Under the pieces are notes generated by a model. It saw only the letters and a list, made by a program, of their open reading frames with translations, was not told where the DNA came from and searched no databases. Positions 17,928-26,732 of a stretch of DNA of 64,000 nt are shown piece by piece. The position numbers and the translations under genes are program-made. The stretch comes from a virus. The first letter of the stretch is position 1, and each line of letters begins with the position of its first letter. The DNA lies in the IMG/VR virus record IMGVR_UViG_3300026488_000026, positions 1 through 64,000 of that record. One strand, 5' to 3'.

Positions 17928-19283
17928 CTAAACTTTTAAATCAGGATCGCCTCCTAAAGGGTCTGTACTTCCTACACTACTTGGTTTATTATTTTGGCTT
18001 TCAGAATTATCAGTATTATTTTCTGAATTATTTTTACTCATAGCAACTAAATCTTGGAAGAATTGAGCTTCGCTACCTGTTAAGAAAGCAGGGACAATAT
18101 TTTTATCTGCACCATCAAAATCCATTTCTGGTAAATCAACTAAATTTCTTGCTTCATTTAATGTGGCAAGTCCTGTTGCAAACAATGTTCTCGCACTATC
18201 AGCTTTTACATCAAGAGCCGTATCAAGTTCTGTAATTCTTCCAAAATCAAATTCAAAATGATACTTACCATAACCAAATTGTTTTCCTAAAAACAAATTA
18301 ATTTGGTCTTGTATTCTATATAAATAAGGTCTTACAGCGGTATTAAATACAACTTTCATTAATTCTTGTGGTTTTCCAGCACTACTTGACTCACCTCCTA
18401 AAACAAGTGCATTTAATTTAAAAACTCTTAAAACTCTTTTTTCACTTATATTTATACTATCTAAAAGCATTGCATCTTTAGGGCTTGCTTGAACTGTCTT
18501 ATAATCCATTTTGGCTGGTAAAACAGCTATACCTCTTCTTTCACTACCACCTTTTCCATATAAAGCATTAAATTGTTCTCTTAATTCTTCTATTTGTTGA
18601 GGAGTTAGAGCGTATTCTGCTTTTAAAATACCAGCTAAAATTACACTTCCTTCATAAAATTCTTTTAAACTTTCAATGGCATCTTTTTCTAATGTTAAAG
18701 TATCAAGTAAAGGGGCTACACTTGGTAGCCCATAATAAGCATTATTTAAAGTTGGATTTACAATCCAAATAAGTTCATTTTCTTTATAAGCAATTTTATC
18801 ATTATAAATATAACCTTTAATAAATTTAGTCGCATCGGGCACTACTTTAACATTGTGAGGTTGAGTTAAAAACCAAGTTTCATAACTTCCTTTTACATTT
18901 TCAAAAGTTAAAGGAGCTACACCAGAGAGTAATAAACCTTGAATTGCAAGTTCAATTATTGTCCCCCAAGACCAAAACGGATTTGGTCTGTATTCCCATT
19001 CTCTTAATTTTTTGTCCTTAACAGGTAGTTTTTTACCAGATTTATCTAACTGATATAATCTTGGGACGGCTTGTCCTCCAGCTTTTGCTATATAATCAAC
19101 AGCACTAAAAACAAGCTCACTTGTATGAAAAGAATTTTCCATAGCACTTGTAGCTAAAATACCATTTCCATCTTTATAATCTTCAAAAATTTTTTTATTT
19201 GCTTTTGTAGCTTTGGTATTCATATATATTAATGTTTCTTTTTTTGTCTGAGGTTGTTTTTTAAAAAGATCAAAAAAACCCAT
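17928..19283 (-). CDS. Portal protein (HK97 family)
   Basis: A 451-aa protein. Hallmarks: FHTSELVFSAVDYIAKA near the N-terminus, LREWEYRPNPFWSWGTIIEL, IVNPTLNNAYYGLPSVAPLL, a coiled region, and the LDVKADSARTLFATGLATLN segment with LPEMDFDGAD near the C-terminus. It forms the dodecameric DNA gate at the capsid vertex. It sits next to the protease and capsid genes as in HK97. SD AAAAGGAA before ATG 19283. Confidence 0.9.
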   Translation of the reverse strand: MGFFDLFKKQPQTKKETLIYMNTKATKANKKIFEDYKDGNGILATSAMENSFHTSELVFSAVDYIAKAGGQAVPRLYQLDKSGKKLPVKDKKLREWEYRPNPFWSWGTIIELAIQGLLLSGVAPLTFENVKGSYETWFLTQPHNVKVVPDATKFIKGYIYNDKIAYKENELIWIVNPTLNNAYYGLPSVAPLLDTLTLEKDAIESLKEFYEGSVILAGILKAEYALTPQQIEELREQFNALYGKGGSERRGIAVLPAKMDYKTVQASPKDAMLLDSINISEKRVLRVFKLNALVLGGESSSAGKPQELMKVVFNTAVRPYLYRIQDQINLFLGKQFGYGKYHFEFDFGRITELDTALDVKADSARTLFATGLATLNEARNLVDLPEMDFDGADKNIVPAFLTGSEAQFFQDLVAMSKNNSENNTDNSESQNNKPSSVGSTDPLGGDPDLKV

Positions 19284-19315
19284 CTATTTTCCTTTTTAAT
19301 TATTATTACATAACA

Positions 19316-19323
19316 TATATCAG
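19316..19323 (-). promoter_or_regulatory. Late promoter motif YYGATATA (CTGATATA)
   Basis: CTGATATA on the minus strand, 33 bases before the portal ATG. Part of the twelve-copy set. Confidence 0.65.
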
Positions 19324-19385
19324 TTTTAATAAAAACATAAAAAATAAAGGAGAGAAAAATGAAACCTAATTTTAAGGGGAGGACA

Positions 19386-19423
19386 TTCAATTGAGCTTTA
19401 TTTAAAAATAAAGCTCAATTGAA
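19386..19423. repeat. Perfect 17-bp inverted repeat, 4-base loop
   Basis: TTCAATTGAGCTTTATT and its exact complement flank TAAA. There is no T-tract on either side, so it is not a standard intrinsic terminator, although it could still stop the short transcript that enters from the late-type promoter at 19502. Its last bases (GAA) are shared with the first hairpin of the adjacent array. Confidence 0.8.
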
Positions 19424-19495
19424 CACCCACATCAGGTGTTCTAAATTTAACACCCACTTCAGGTGTTATAAATTGAACACCCACATCAGGTGTTC
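19421..19495. repeat. Three 27-nt hairpin repeats
   Basis: Units at 19421-19441, 19449-19467 and 19475-19495 each form a six- to seven-base-pair hairpin (GAACACC with GGTGTTC) and recur with an exact 27-base period. On the minus strand the period is also nine codons: a frame from 19496 to a TAA at 19398 reads RTPDVGVQF, ITPEVGVKF, RTPDVGVQL. There is no ATG or SD for this frame. It could be a short structured RNA made from the promoter motif at 19502 or a frameshifted tail of the fibre gene ending at 19513. Confidence 0.7.
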
Positions 19496-19501
19496 TACTA
19501 T

Positions 19502-19509
19502 TATATCGG
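19502..19509 (-). promoter_or_regulatory. Late promoter motif YYGATATA with no gene downstream
   Basis: CCGATATA on the minus strand, four bases after the stop of the 349-aa fibre gene. The only sequence it can drive before the portal promoter at 19316 is the hairpin array and the long inverted repeat. It is the one member of the set not followed by a start codon. Confidence 0.55.
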
Positions 19510-19512
19510 AAA

Positions 19513-20562
19513 TTATACAACCCGTGTTGAAATGTAAATTCCTTTATAAGTTTTTTTACTCAAAGTTGGGTCGGTAGTAAACAAAGGAAAATGTCTAATG
19601 CTTACTGTTTCTTTAAAAAACTCACTAAAATAAACTTTACCATCAGAAGTTTCTTGTCTAAATCTAAATTTTAATTGATTTACTCTCCCCCATTGTGGGT
19701 TAGAGCCAGAAAAGTCAAGAGTTATTTTATTGTTAGTAAATTTATTTAATGGATAATAAGTGCTTCTTCTTGATCTTGACATATTTCCTGTGTTACCACT
19801 ATTGTTAAAATTAGTAACTTTATCATAACCCCACATTTCAAGAATTAAGTTTTCAGGAAAAGTTTGATTAAAGACAAAACCACCAATTGAAATGGTATTG
19901 AAAAATTTTTTATTTAATTGCATTGTTTCATTTCCATCAAATTGTTTATAAGTTACAGTCCAATCAGTAGGGTCGTCATTATTCATAACAGCATCTTCTA
20001 AATACATATATTGTTTTGTATTATCCCACATAGTAATCGGTATCATTGCATTTCTTGCTTTTACTCTTGTAGTACCCTCATACCTATCCAATCTTATATT
20101 ATACATTCCTCCAAATTTAATTGGCTCTTTATAAACAATTTTAATTGTTCCAGCTGGATTACCATTAGGAAAACTTAAATGTTGTGTATAACCAGCTGGA
20201 TTTATATATTGTTTTCCAAATTCCCAATCATCAAACAAAGTATCATTAATATATACTTTTACTAAATTTTTATTTGGAAAAATTAATTGTCTTAACCACA
20301 ATAGTTTTTGAGGCGAAATGTTATCCGTATGAGAATACATAATTATTTGATTTTCTCTAACATTACTACCTCCAAAAGGAACTAAATAGCCTTTTGAAAT
20401 TGCATCATCTACATTGCTTGTAGCTACCGAATTATTTGCTACAACATAATAATCGTAACTACCAGAATCTACAATAACCAATTGATTTAATTCATAATTC
20501 TGTAATATAATCACATCTGTTGGCTTTAATACAGGTATTTTATAATGAGTATAAACTTGCAT
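19513..20562 (-). CDS. Tail fibre/virion protein, paralogue of the 622-aa protein C-terminus
   Basis: A 349-aa protein. The N-terminal 65 residues, ending VDDAISKGYLVPFGG, share a module with the fibre genes at 28733 and 29723. Residues about 80-349 align in order with residues 350-622 of the upstream neighbour: LLWLRQLIFPNKNLVKVYIN, DDWEFGKQ, then FRFRQETSDGKVYFSEF and VSIRHFPLFTTDP at the end. These are probably beta-structured fibre or appendage domains. It starts ten bases after the neighbour. Function inferred. Confidence 0.6.
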   Translation of the reverse strand: MQVYTHYKIPVLKPTDVIILQNYELNQLVIVDSGSYDYYVVANNSVATSNVDDAISKGYLVPFGGSNVRENQIIMYSHTDNISPQKLLWLRQLIFPNKNLVKVYINDTLFDDWEFGKQYINPAGYTQHLSFPNGNPAGTIKIVYKEPIKFGGMYNIRLDRYEGTTRVKARNAMIPITMWDNTKQYMYLEDAVMNNDDPTDWTVTYKQFDGNETMQLNKKFFNTISIGGFVFNQTFPENLILEMWGYDKVTNFNNSGNTGNMSRSRRSTYYPLNKFTNNKITLDFSGSNPQWGRVNQLKFRFRQETSDGKVYFSEFFKETVSIRHFPLFTTDPTLSKKTYKGIYISTRVV

Positions 20563-20572
20563 TTTTCCTCCT

Positions 20573-22441
20573 TTAAATAATTTTCATAAGTTTGTAATCA
20601 CCTACAAACTTATTTTCACTATCAGATGCATCTATTGTAAATACAGGAAAAGTCCTGACACTAACTACACTTGAAAGCCAACGACTAAACAAAACATTAC
20701 CACTTTCATCTGTTTTACCTAATCTAAAATGATAAATACCATTTTTATCAAGATTAGAAATTTTATTAATAGTAAATTTACCAATAGGTATTAATCTTCC
20801 TTGTGCCTCCATGTTATTTGGGATATGTTTTGTATTTGGGGATTTACTATCGCTTTTCCATACTTCTATCCAAAAACCATCTGGTAATGTTTCTTCTTTC
20901 GGAAATTCTGCTATATAAGCAAAATTAGGACTTGCTTTTTCTACTATAATTTTAATATCTGGGTTATCAATTCTAATATATTTACAAGAATAGCGTTTAT
21001 AACCTAATTCTTCCCCAAGTATGCTTACTTCTTTTAAATAAAATTTATTACCATGGCTATCTGTAATAAATTTAGTTATCATTTTTGGTCTTGAAGTTAT
21101 TTGTAAAGAGCCTTCTTTTCTATATAATACAAGTTTATAATCGCCCAAATTTATAGGCTCTAAATATTCAATTTTAATTTCATCATCGCTATTTAATGTA
21201 GTGTTGAATTTTAAATGAGTTGTATAATCAGGATTTAAACTTTGGACTTGATTGCCAAAATCCCAATCTTCATATTCTACTCCATTAACCCAAACTTTAA
21301 ATAAATTTTTGTTTTTAAAAACATAGCGTTTTAAAAACAACAAGTTTTTACCAGAAATATCTTTTCCTTTTCTATAAATAAAAACACGATTAGTTGTATC
21401 ACTACTATCGTTAAAGCTAAACAATTCTCCCGTGTTAATATCAATACCTATTACATAAGCATTTTCTGGTTTTGGTTTTGGGGTCTTTGCATAAGAATAA
21501 AAAATAGGATTTTTCATTTTAAAATCAAAAGCATCTTTTGTTACTGAGAAATAAGGTTTAATTGATGCAAAATCATTTCCTAAAGCAATATCATATTGTG
21601 CTTGGTCTCCATAAGCTCCAACTACTAATTGCTTATCACTAAGATTACCTCCTTTACCAGCCAAATAAGCTTGATAAAAACTTGTTGGATACATTGTTAA
21701 AAAAACTTGGTCTTTATAAGGGTCAGCAGAGGTAGAAGCCGTAAATCCAGCCCCAGCATAATTATCAGAATTATTTTCATTTGTTACATTTATTTCAACA
21801 ATACCATAAACATTTCTTTTTATAGCAATGCGTTGGACATCATCCGCCGTTTGATTGTTAGGTTGTAATTGTTTTCCAATTCCTGTATCTGATTCAGTTT
21901 TTTCCCAATAAGTTTTTTTATCAATAATATCACAGATATCTTTTGGCGTGTATCTTCTAACTTCATCAACAGCACAAGGATTTTGTTTTTCAACTTCAGT
22001 TATTTTATGAATTTGAACGCCAAGATAAAACCATTTTGGATTACCATCCTCGTCTTTCCTTGCTTCATACAAACCAGCTTTCTTTCTATTAAATAAAGTC
22101 CAAGTTCCTGTTGCTTTTTGAACTAACCATTGCTCCCCTAAATGGTCGGCTGGGTCAGGTAAATCAGCAAAAGTTTCAACTTCGCCTTCCCAACCATCAA
22201 AACTTGAACTACCTCCTCCTAAACTAACTTCAACCCAACTTATCAAATCATCTTGTAATTGCCAAAATTTTCCATCTTCTTGACAATAAACTACCATTCC
22301 TGATTTTCTTCTTAAATCAGGAATGTTATCTCTCTCTTCAATAGTAGCTACAACACGAAAACCACCTTCTAAATGAGTATCTTCAACTAAAGGATATTCT
22401 CCTCCACCTGTATCAAATTTTCCTGTTATTTTAATCCCCAT
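20573..22441 (-). CDS. Tail fibre/virion protein, modular (622 aa)
   Basis: Residues 10-75 hold the module EGGFRVVATIEERDNIP with RKSGMVVYCQEDGKFWQL, common at the N-terminus of phage fibre proteins. Residues 85-140 have FADLPDPADHLGEQWLVQ, which often follows it. The middle is unrecognised. Residues 350-622 are homologous to the next gene (VWVNGVEYEDWDFGNQ and VSVRTFPVFTIDAS). A second gene has thus arisen by partial duplication or domain sharing. SD AAGGAG before ATG 22441. Confidence 0.65.
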   Translation of the reverse strand: MGIKITGKFDTGGGEYPLVEDTHLEGGFRVVATIEERDNIPDLRRKSGMVVYCQEDGKFWQLQDDLISWVEVSLGGGSSSFDGWEGEVETFADLPDPADHLGEQWLVQKATGTWTLFNRKKAGLYEARKDEDGNPKWFYLGVQIHKITEVEKQNPCAVDEVRRYTPKDICDIIDKKTYWEKTESDTGIGKQLQPNNQTADDVQRIAIKRNVYGIVEINVTNENNSDNYAGAGFTASTSADPYKDQVFLTMYPTSFYQAYLAGKGGNLSDKQLVVGAYGDQAQYDIALGNDFASIKPYFSVTKDAFDFKMKNPIFYSYAKTPKPKPENAYVIGIDINTGELFSFNDSSDTTNRVFIYRKGKDISGKNLLFLKRYVFKNKNLFKVWVNGVEYEDWDFGNQVQSLNPDYTTHLKFNTTLNSDDEIKIEYLEPINLGDYKLVLYRKEGSLQITSRPKMITKFITDSHGNKFYLKEVSILGEELGYKRYSCKYIRIDNPDIKIIVEKASPNFAYIAEFPKEETLPDGFWIEVWKSDSKSPNTKHIPNNMEAQGRLIPIGKFTINKISNLDKNGIYHFRLGKTDESGNVLFSRWLSSVVSVRTFPVFTIDASDSENKFVGDYKLMKII

Positions 22442-22452
22442 TTAAAAACTCC

Positions 22453-23268
22453 TTAACTGATAGTGCTATCTAACGGACTACCTTGTTGATAAGTAGTTCG
22501 TAATGCTTTATATTCAATTGTAACACCATAATCATTTGTTATATTTATATTATCTAAATAAGTAAAATCCACGGCAAAACCCGATTCATTGTCACGCCAA
22601 TCATTAATATTTCCCCATTCAGCTGGATAAAAAACAAAATAATATCTCAATTCACCATGATTATCAAAATTATATTTTCCTGAATACCCACTTTTTAAAG
22701 CACTATTCTCAAGTGCTTTAATTTCTTCCGCAGTTAAAGTTTCTTTTACCGAAGTTCCCCAATAAACTCTTGCTCTCCAATAAACACGAAAATCTCTACT
22801 AAATGTTTGTTCTTTTGTATTAACACCACTAATTCTCCAAGTATAATAACTATTAATTTCGCTTGAAGTTTTATCCTCCCCTATATCTAAATTTTCCTGA
22901 CCATCATTTGCTAAATTACTACCTAAAATTGTATTAGCGTTTATATCTTTAATGCTAATAGAGTTTTCTTTTATATTTTCTGAATGACTTGTACTCCATT
23001 TAAAAGTTCTAATCCCACCGCTTATTGCTTGTCCTACTTCTAATTGCGTTGATTGTCCTTCAATATAAAAACTTGTAAAAGAAGGATATTGATAAGGAAA
23101 CAAAATCATTTTTAAAACTTCACAAGGTTGCATTCCATTAATATCTGTACCAGCTTCTAATCCACCATGTTTTTCTGGTACAACTTCTTCAGTTTGCATA
23201 ACACAACCACCAGACCCTCCACCAACTCCTATATCAGGGTAAATCACAGAAAATTTATTATTTGGCAT
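22453..23268 (-). CDS. Virion protein with Ig-like/beta fold
   Basis: A 271-aa protein. The start, with VGGGSGG, then LEAGTDINGMQPCEVLKMIL and FPYQYPSFTSFYIEG, followed by LEVGQAISGGIRTFKWSTS, matches a family of virion proteins found near fibre genes in several phages, which continue in an Ig-like fold. Likely part of the fibre or a capsid appendage. Own late promoter motif upstream; followed by the 622-aa gene after 11 bases. Exact role unknown. Confidence 0.55.
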   Translation of the reverse strand: MPNNKFSVIYPDIGVGGGSGGCVMQTEEVVPEKHGGLEAGTDINGMQPCEVLKMILFPYQYPSFTSFYIEGQSTQLEVGQAISGGIRTFKWSTSHSENIKENSISIKDINANTILGSNLANDGQENLDIGEDKTSSEINSYYTWRISGVNTKEQTFSRDFRVYWRARVYWGTSVKETLTAEEIKALENSALKSGYSGKYNFDNHGELRYYFVFYPAEWGNINDWRDNESGFAVDFTYLDNINITNDYGVTIEYKALRTTYQQGSPLDSTIS

Positions 23269-23297
23269 TTTCTTCCTTTATAGTTAGCATTTATACA

Positions 23298-23305
23298 TAT
23301 ATCAG
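23298..23305 (-). promoter_or_regulatory. Late promoter motif YYGATATA (CTGATATA)
   Basis: CTGATATA on the minus strand, 30 bases before ATG 23268; TTTTTAAAAG lies about 11 bases upstream of it. Likely start of the fibre operon 23268-19513. Confidence 0.65.
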
Positions 23306-23333
23306 TTATATTACTTTTAAAAACTAAAAAACC

Positions 23334-24692
23334 TTATACAACTTGAATTTGTAAATTTTGTAATTTCCACCAACCACTTGTTAAATAACGCAAAGCACCA
23401 ACAGCTAAGTCAAAATGCCCATCTTTGTTTCTTTCTATTGTTTTTCCATTTGAATTTTCTTTCCAATGAGCCAACTTTAATTCTTCTATTAATTGCATAC
23501 AATTTTCAGATATAAATAATTTTCCTTTTTGAAATGCTGTGTTAATGTCCCTAATGCTTTCTACTAATTGAATTGGTGCGGGTTGTGTATAGTAGTTATA
23601 GCTATATGCCATATCAGCCATTGTCAAACTTGCACTTGGGTCACAAAACCTTACAACTTGCATATCAGGATTTTCCGCATATCTTTGTTCTATTTCTCTG
23701 AATTGTTTAACATGCCATTCAATAGGCATTTGCCCAGCTTTATATTCGTCCAAAACATAAATATTGCCCGTCATAGGCTCTACCCAAGCTATAACAAAAC
23801 TTGTATTATCTCTATAACCTATATCAATTCCTACTACAAATGTATCTTTTGTTGTCATTTTGTTTTTCAAATCATTAATTCTAAATACATTTTTTTCTAA
23901 ATCAAAAGCATAAAATACTTGTAAATCCTCGCTAAACCCACTTTGAAACTCACATAAATATTCTTGTTCAAAACTTCTTTTATCAAGTTTAGCTTTAATT
24001 GCCTCAATCATTTCTCTTGTTATCATAGGATTATCATAAATAGTTACCTTTTTACAAAAATAATCATCGCGTTCAGCACATCTTTTCCATAATTTATAAA
24101 AATCATTATCAAAAGTTCTTGGCGTTCCTATAAAAAAAGTTTTAGAATACATAAAACCATTTTCATCAGTTCCATAATCATTTTGTGCTGGAGAAATATA
24201 AGTTTCCCAAATTTCAAGAACATTATTAATACTCGCGGTTTCATCAAAAATAACCAAACTAAATTTATCTCCAAGTGCATTTTCATAATTTTTTTCAGTA
24301 ACGACACGAAACTTTGCACCATTTTCTAATGTAAATGTTAAACCTTTCATATCTTTTGATTTAAAAGGCAATTGTAATTTGTTTACATCTTTTTCAACAT
24401 TACTAAAAATAGCTTGTGCATTTGCAAAAGTAGGCGTTACTAATAATATACTTGAATTTGGAACTAAAAGTTCAGCGGAGGCAATTTTTGACATAACTGT
24501 TGATTTACCAGCTCTTCTTGACATTAAAAAAACACCAACATTAAAATCCCCTTTTTGTATTCTATCAATTATTTCTTGTTGATATTTTGTAGGAGTAAAT
24601 TCAAAAAGTTTCATTACCTTATTATAATCTATCTTCTTTTTAACTTTTTTATAAAGCTCTATTTCTTGATTTATAGGTTTAAATTCAGACAT
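23334..24692 (-). CDS. terL: Terminase large subunit
   Basis: A 452-aa ATPase-nuclease that packages DNA into the prohead. Residues 58-65 SRRAGKST are the Walker A-like motif, 146-151 LVIFDE the Walker B. The nuclease domain begins at GIDIGYRD (Asp 290), with CDPSASL and DGHFDLAVGALRYL later. The length is normal. The small subunit lies 1.2 kb upstream with a plus-strand gene insert between. Late promoter motif and repeat copy C precede it; SD AAAAGGA. Confidence 0.93.
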   Translation of the reverse strand: MSEFKPINQEIELYKKVKKKIDYNKVMKLFEFTPTKYQQEIIDRIQKGDFNVGVFLMSRRAGKSTVMSKIASAELLVPNSSILLVTPTFANAQAIFSNVEKDVNKLQLPFKSKDMKGLTFTLENGAKFRVVTEKNYENALGDKFSLVIFDETASINNVLEIWETYISPAQNDYGTDENGFMYSKTFFIGTPRTFDNDFYKLWKRCAERDDYFCKKVTIYDNPMITREMIEAIKAKLDKRSFEQEYLCEFQSGFSEDLQVFYAFDLEKNVFRINDLKNKMTTKDTFVVGIDIGYRDNTSFVIAWVEPMTGNIYVLDEYKAGQMPIEWHVKQFREIEQRYAENPDMQVVRFCDPSASLTMADMAYSYNYYTQPAPIQLVESIRDINTAFQKGKLFISENCMQLIEELKLAHWKENSNGKTIERNKDGHFDLAVGALRYLTSGWWKLQNLQIQVV

Positions 24693-24726
24693 TAAACAAT
24701 CCTTTTAATAAATTGTAATTTTAAGT

Positions 24727-24734
24727 TATATCAG
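24727..24734 (-). promoter_or_regulatory. Late promoter motif YYGATATA (CTGATATA)
   Basis: CTGATATA on the minus strand, 35 bases before the large terminase ATG. It gives the gene its own start, needed because it is cut off from the small terminase gene by plus-strand genes. Confidence 0.65.
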
Positions 24735-24797
24735 ATTAAATTTAAGTATAAAAAGAATTGTAAGAAATTTGTTATGAGAGTTTAATGAGTTTTTTCA

Positions 24798-24926
24798 GAT
24801 AGGATATAAAAAAAATTCTTTAAGGCTTCGGACAGTTTTAAAATTCCCTAAAATTCGACATTTTAAACTTTTTTTATAAAAAATACTTTATAAAAATCGT
24901 CAAAACTCTTGTATAAAATTTTTTAC
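24798..24926 (-). repeat. Intergenic repeat element, copy C
   Basis: Nearly identical over its whole length to copy A (9155-9283). Core TGTCCGAAGCCTTAAAGAA on the minus strand, about 135 bases before the terminase ATG. The plus-strand promoter of the inserted genes begins just beyond its outer end. Confidence 0.75.
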
Positions 24927-24930
24927 GCTA

Positions 24931-24959
24931 TTGACAAAATGTAAAAATTTTTTTATAAT
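24931..24959 (+). promoter_or_regulatory. Sigma-70 promoter of the terminase-flanked insert
   Basis: TTGACA at 24931-24936 and TATAAT at 24954-24959, both perfect, 17 bases apart, 45 bases before the first plus-strand ATG. It points away from the flanking late genes. Confidence 0.85.
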
Positions 24960-25003
24960 TTAAAAAAATTTAAGAACTTATCATAAAAATTAAGGAGGAA
25001 ATG

Positions 25004-25249
25004 ATGACTGAATTAAGATATATTTGTGATGGATATGATTGTTGGCAAACAGGTGATTTAGATGAAATTTGGGAAATAGATAAAGAGGTTGCTGAAAAAG
25101 TAATTGAACTTGGTTTTTGCAACGAAAGTGCTAACGCAAAAGATTTACATTTATGTAAAGAATGTATTAATGAACTTTTAAAAGAATATCCTGATATTTT
25201 TGAAGTAGAAGATGAAATGCTATGTTTTAAGGAGGCAAAAAATGACTAA
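25004..25249 (+). CDS. Unknown 81-aa Cys-containing protein (moron-like)
   Basis: An acidic protein. ICDGYDCWQTGDLDEIW and LHLCKECINELL give a C-x5-C and a later C-x2-C that may bind zinc. ATG 25004 is preferred to 25001 because the AAGGAGG SD is then correctly spaced. First gene of a three-gene plus-strand unit with its own promoter between the terminase genes. Family not recognised. Confidence 0.6.
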   Translation: MTELRYICDGYDCWQTGDLDEIWEIDKEVAEKVIELGFCNESANAKDLHLCKECINELLKEYPDIFEVEDEMLCFKEAKND

Positions 25250-25445
25250 AAAATTTTTAGTTGATTTGATTGTTGTTGGATTAGCACTCATATTTTATGC
25301 ACTTTTTATTTTAGGGCTAAGTCAAAAGGTTTATAACGAGGTTTTTATTAAATATTTTAGCCCTATTATTATCTTTTTAGGTTTTTTGCAGTTAAGTGAA
25401 TTTTTAGTAAGCATAATTAAATTAATTATAAGAATTTTAAAATAA
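25242..25445 (+). CDS. Small two-span membrane protein (67 aa)
   Basis: MTKKFLVDLIVVGLALIFYA begins the first membrane segment; a second, IIIFLGFLQLSEFLV, follows. AAGGAGG lies six bases before ATG 25242, so this start is chosen over an upstream in-frame ATG. Overlaps the preceding gene by eight bases. No function known; it could act in superinfection exclusion, but that is a guess. Confidence 0.55.
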   Translation: MTKKFLVDLIVVGLALIFYALFILGLSQKVYNEVFIKYFSPIIIFLGFLQLSEFLVSIIKLIIRILK

Positions 25446-25462
25446 AAACAAAAAGAGATAAA

Positions 25463-25926
25463 ATGGAATATAGCGTAATAATAAACCTAACTCAACACAA
25501 AGCAACAGAAGAACGGAAACAAGCAGGTGTAATTGATTTACCAGAAAAATATCAAACAAAACTAAAAACACTTTAAACTTTTGATGAATTACTTACTTGT
25601 GAGGAAATTATTAATAGAGCTGAAAAATAAGAGATTTAGTTTTAGAGTTTTTAACAGATGATTTAAGTCCTGTTAAAAATGAGGTCAAACAAATTTTAAA
25701 ACTAAATGGAATTAAACAATTTGGGGAGTTTAGAAAATTAAATTTAGGTTTTATGCTTGGTGGTGCATCTTATTTGATATGTGTTTTAGAAGAGGAAATA
25801 AGTTATTTTGGAACACCTTTATATGCTTTTACAAAAAGAATTGTAGAGGAAACAAAAAAAGCAGATGGAACAATAGAAAAGAAAGTAATTTTTAAACATG
25901 AAGGTTTTGTCCTCACTTGTGTTTAG
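25463..25926 (+). pseudogene. Broken gene of the INLTQH/VDLP family
   Basis: The frame opens MEYSVIINLTQHKATEERK and continues QAGVIDLPEKYQTKLKTL, then meets a TAA where the family has LLTF (TTA to TAA). After TFDELLTCEEIINRAEK a one-base loss in an A-run shifts the frame; the next frame carries DLVLEFLTDD, MLGGASYLICVLEE and VIFKHEGFVLTCV to a TAG at 25926. I recognise the small-protein pattern (INLTQH, AGV-DLP, LTFDE, GGA, HxGF) from plasmids and phages, but its function is unknown. It ends tail to tail with the small terminase gene. Confidence 0.75.
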
Positions 25927-26441
25927 TCTTTTATAACTTGTTGTAAGATATTTACAAAGACATTTCCTGTTGTTCCCAATTTTTTTCTTTCTTCTTCTTT
26001 CATAACATCATCAAGCATTTTAGCAATATCTAAAATATCTTTATCAGTAGCATTTGCAAAATTTCCGCCATGTTTTTCTATTTGTTCTATTTTATCTTCT
26101 AATGTTCTCATAATAACTGAAACTACAACATTTTTAGCATTTTCTTTTATTTCTTTCATAATCGCATTATAAAATTCTTTAACATAAGGTTTTGATAGAG
26201 TTCTACTAATGTATTGATAAGGCAAACCAAGTTCTTTTGCAATTCTTTTATTACTATAACCACGAACTTTCATTTCAACTACATATCTTTCGATTGTTGA
26301 TAAAGGTTTATCAAAATTAACATTTGTAAATTCAAGTAAATCAGCTTTTATCTCGCCTTTAGCATTAGCATCAGGTAAATTTTTAAGTTCTTCTTGATTA
26401 ACAACAGGAACTCCTACAATTTCTTTTGTTTCTTTAGACAT
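25923..26441 (-). CDS. terS: Terminase small subunit
   Basis: A 172-aa protein. Residues about 40-85 form an HTH (VRGYSNKRIAKELGLPYQYI) of the kind that recognises the packaging site; the rest is helical (oligomerisation). ATG 26441 is chosen because AAGGA is seven bases upstream, whereas the ATG at 26447 abuts it. Located upstream of the large subunit but separated by the plus-strand insert. Overlaps the upstream Cys-rich gene by eight bases. Confidence 0.75.
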   Translation of the reverse strand: MSKETKEIVGVPVVNQEELKNLPDANAKGEIKADLLEFTNVNFDKPLSTIERYVVEMKVRGYSNKRIAKELGLPYQYISRTLSKPYVKEFYNAIMKEIKENAKNVVVSVIMRTLEDKIEQIEKHGGNFANATDKDILDIAKMLDDVMKEEERKKLGTTGNVFVNILQQVIKD

Positions 26442-26664
26442 TAACATTCCTTTTTTCTAATGAGTCAGCAAATTTTAATACTAAATCATTTATTTCATCT
26501 TCACTAATTTTAGTTTCTTTGTTTTTACAACATTCACAACGACTTTTGTTATCTAATTCGTCTAAATCATTAACATAAAAAATATTAGAACAAGTGCAAA
26601 CAATTTCATATTTACCAAAATTCTCTAAATATGTATAATCAAGCATTGGATTAATTTTTTTCAT
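26434..26664 (-). CDS. Small zinc-ribbon-like protein (76 aa)
   Basis: MKKINPMLDYTYLENFGKYE leads to IVCTCSNIFYV and SRCECCKNKE, two Cys pairs about 25 residues apart that look like a zinc knuckle. The start at 26664 has SD AAGGAAC. Co-transcribed with the small terminase. It may be an accessory to packaging or an HNH-like remnant without His; not recognised. Confidence 0.5.
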   Translation of the reverse strand: MKKINPMLDYTYLENFGKYEIVCTCSNIFYVNDLDELDNKSRCECCKNKETKISEDEINDLVLKFADSLEKRNVNV

Positions 26665-26732
26665 TTTTAGTTCCTTTATTGTATAAAATTTAATCAATTT
26701 ATTATAACAAATTTAATCAATTTAGTAAATTT

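Noticed and set aside
19360-19395. Eleven-codon plus-strand ORF (MKPNFKGRTFN) with a good SD
   Set aside because: The SD context copies that of early genes, but no promoter faces it, it has no conserved neighbours and it ends in the inverted repeat. Not enough to call a gene.
19421-19495. Three evenly spaced palindromic repeats looked like a CRISPR array
   Set aside because: The repeats are only 19-21 bases and the gaps only 6-8 bases, far below spacer length, with no cas genes in the window. They are hairpin repeats of 27-base period.
23230-23237. A thirteenth YYGATATA octamer
   Set aside because: It lies inside the coding sequence of the 271-aa gene, downstream of its start codon, with no gene start close by in the right place. 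Treated as a chance match.
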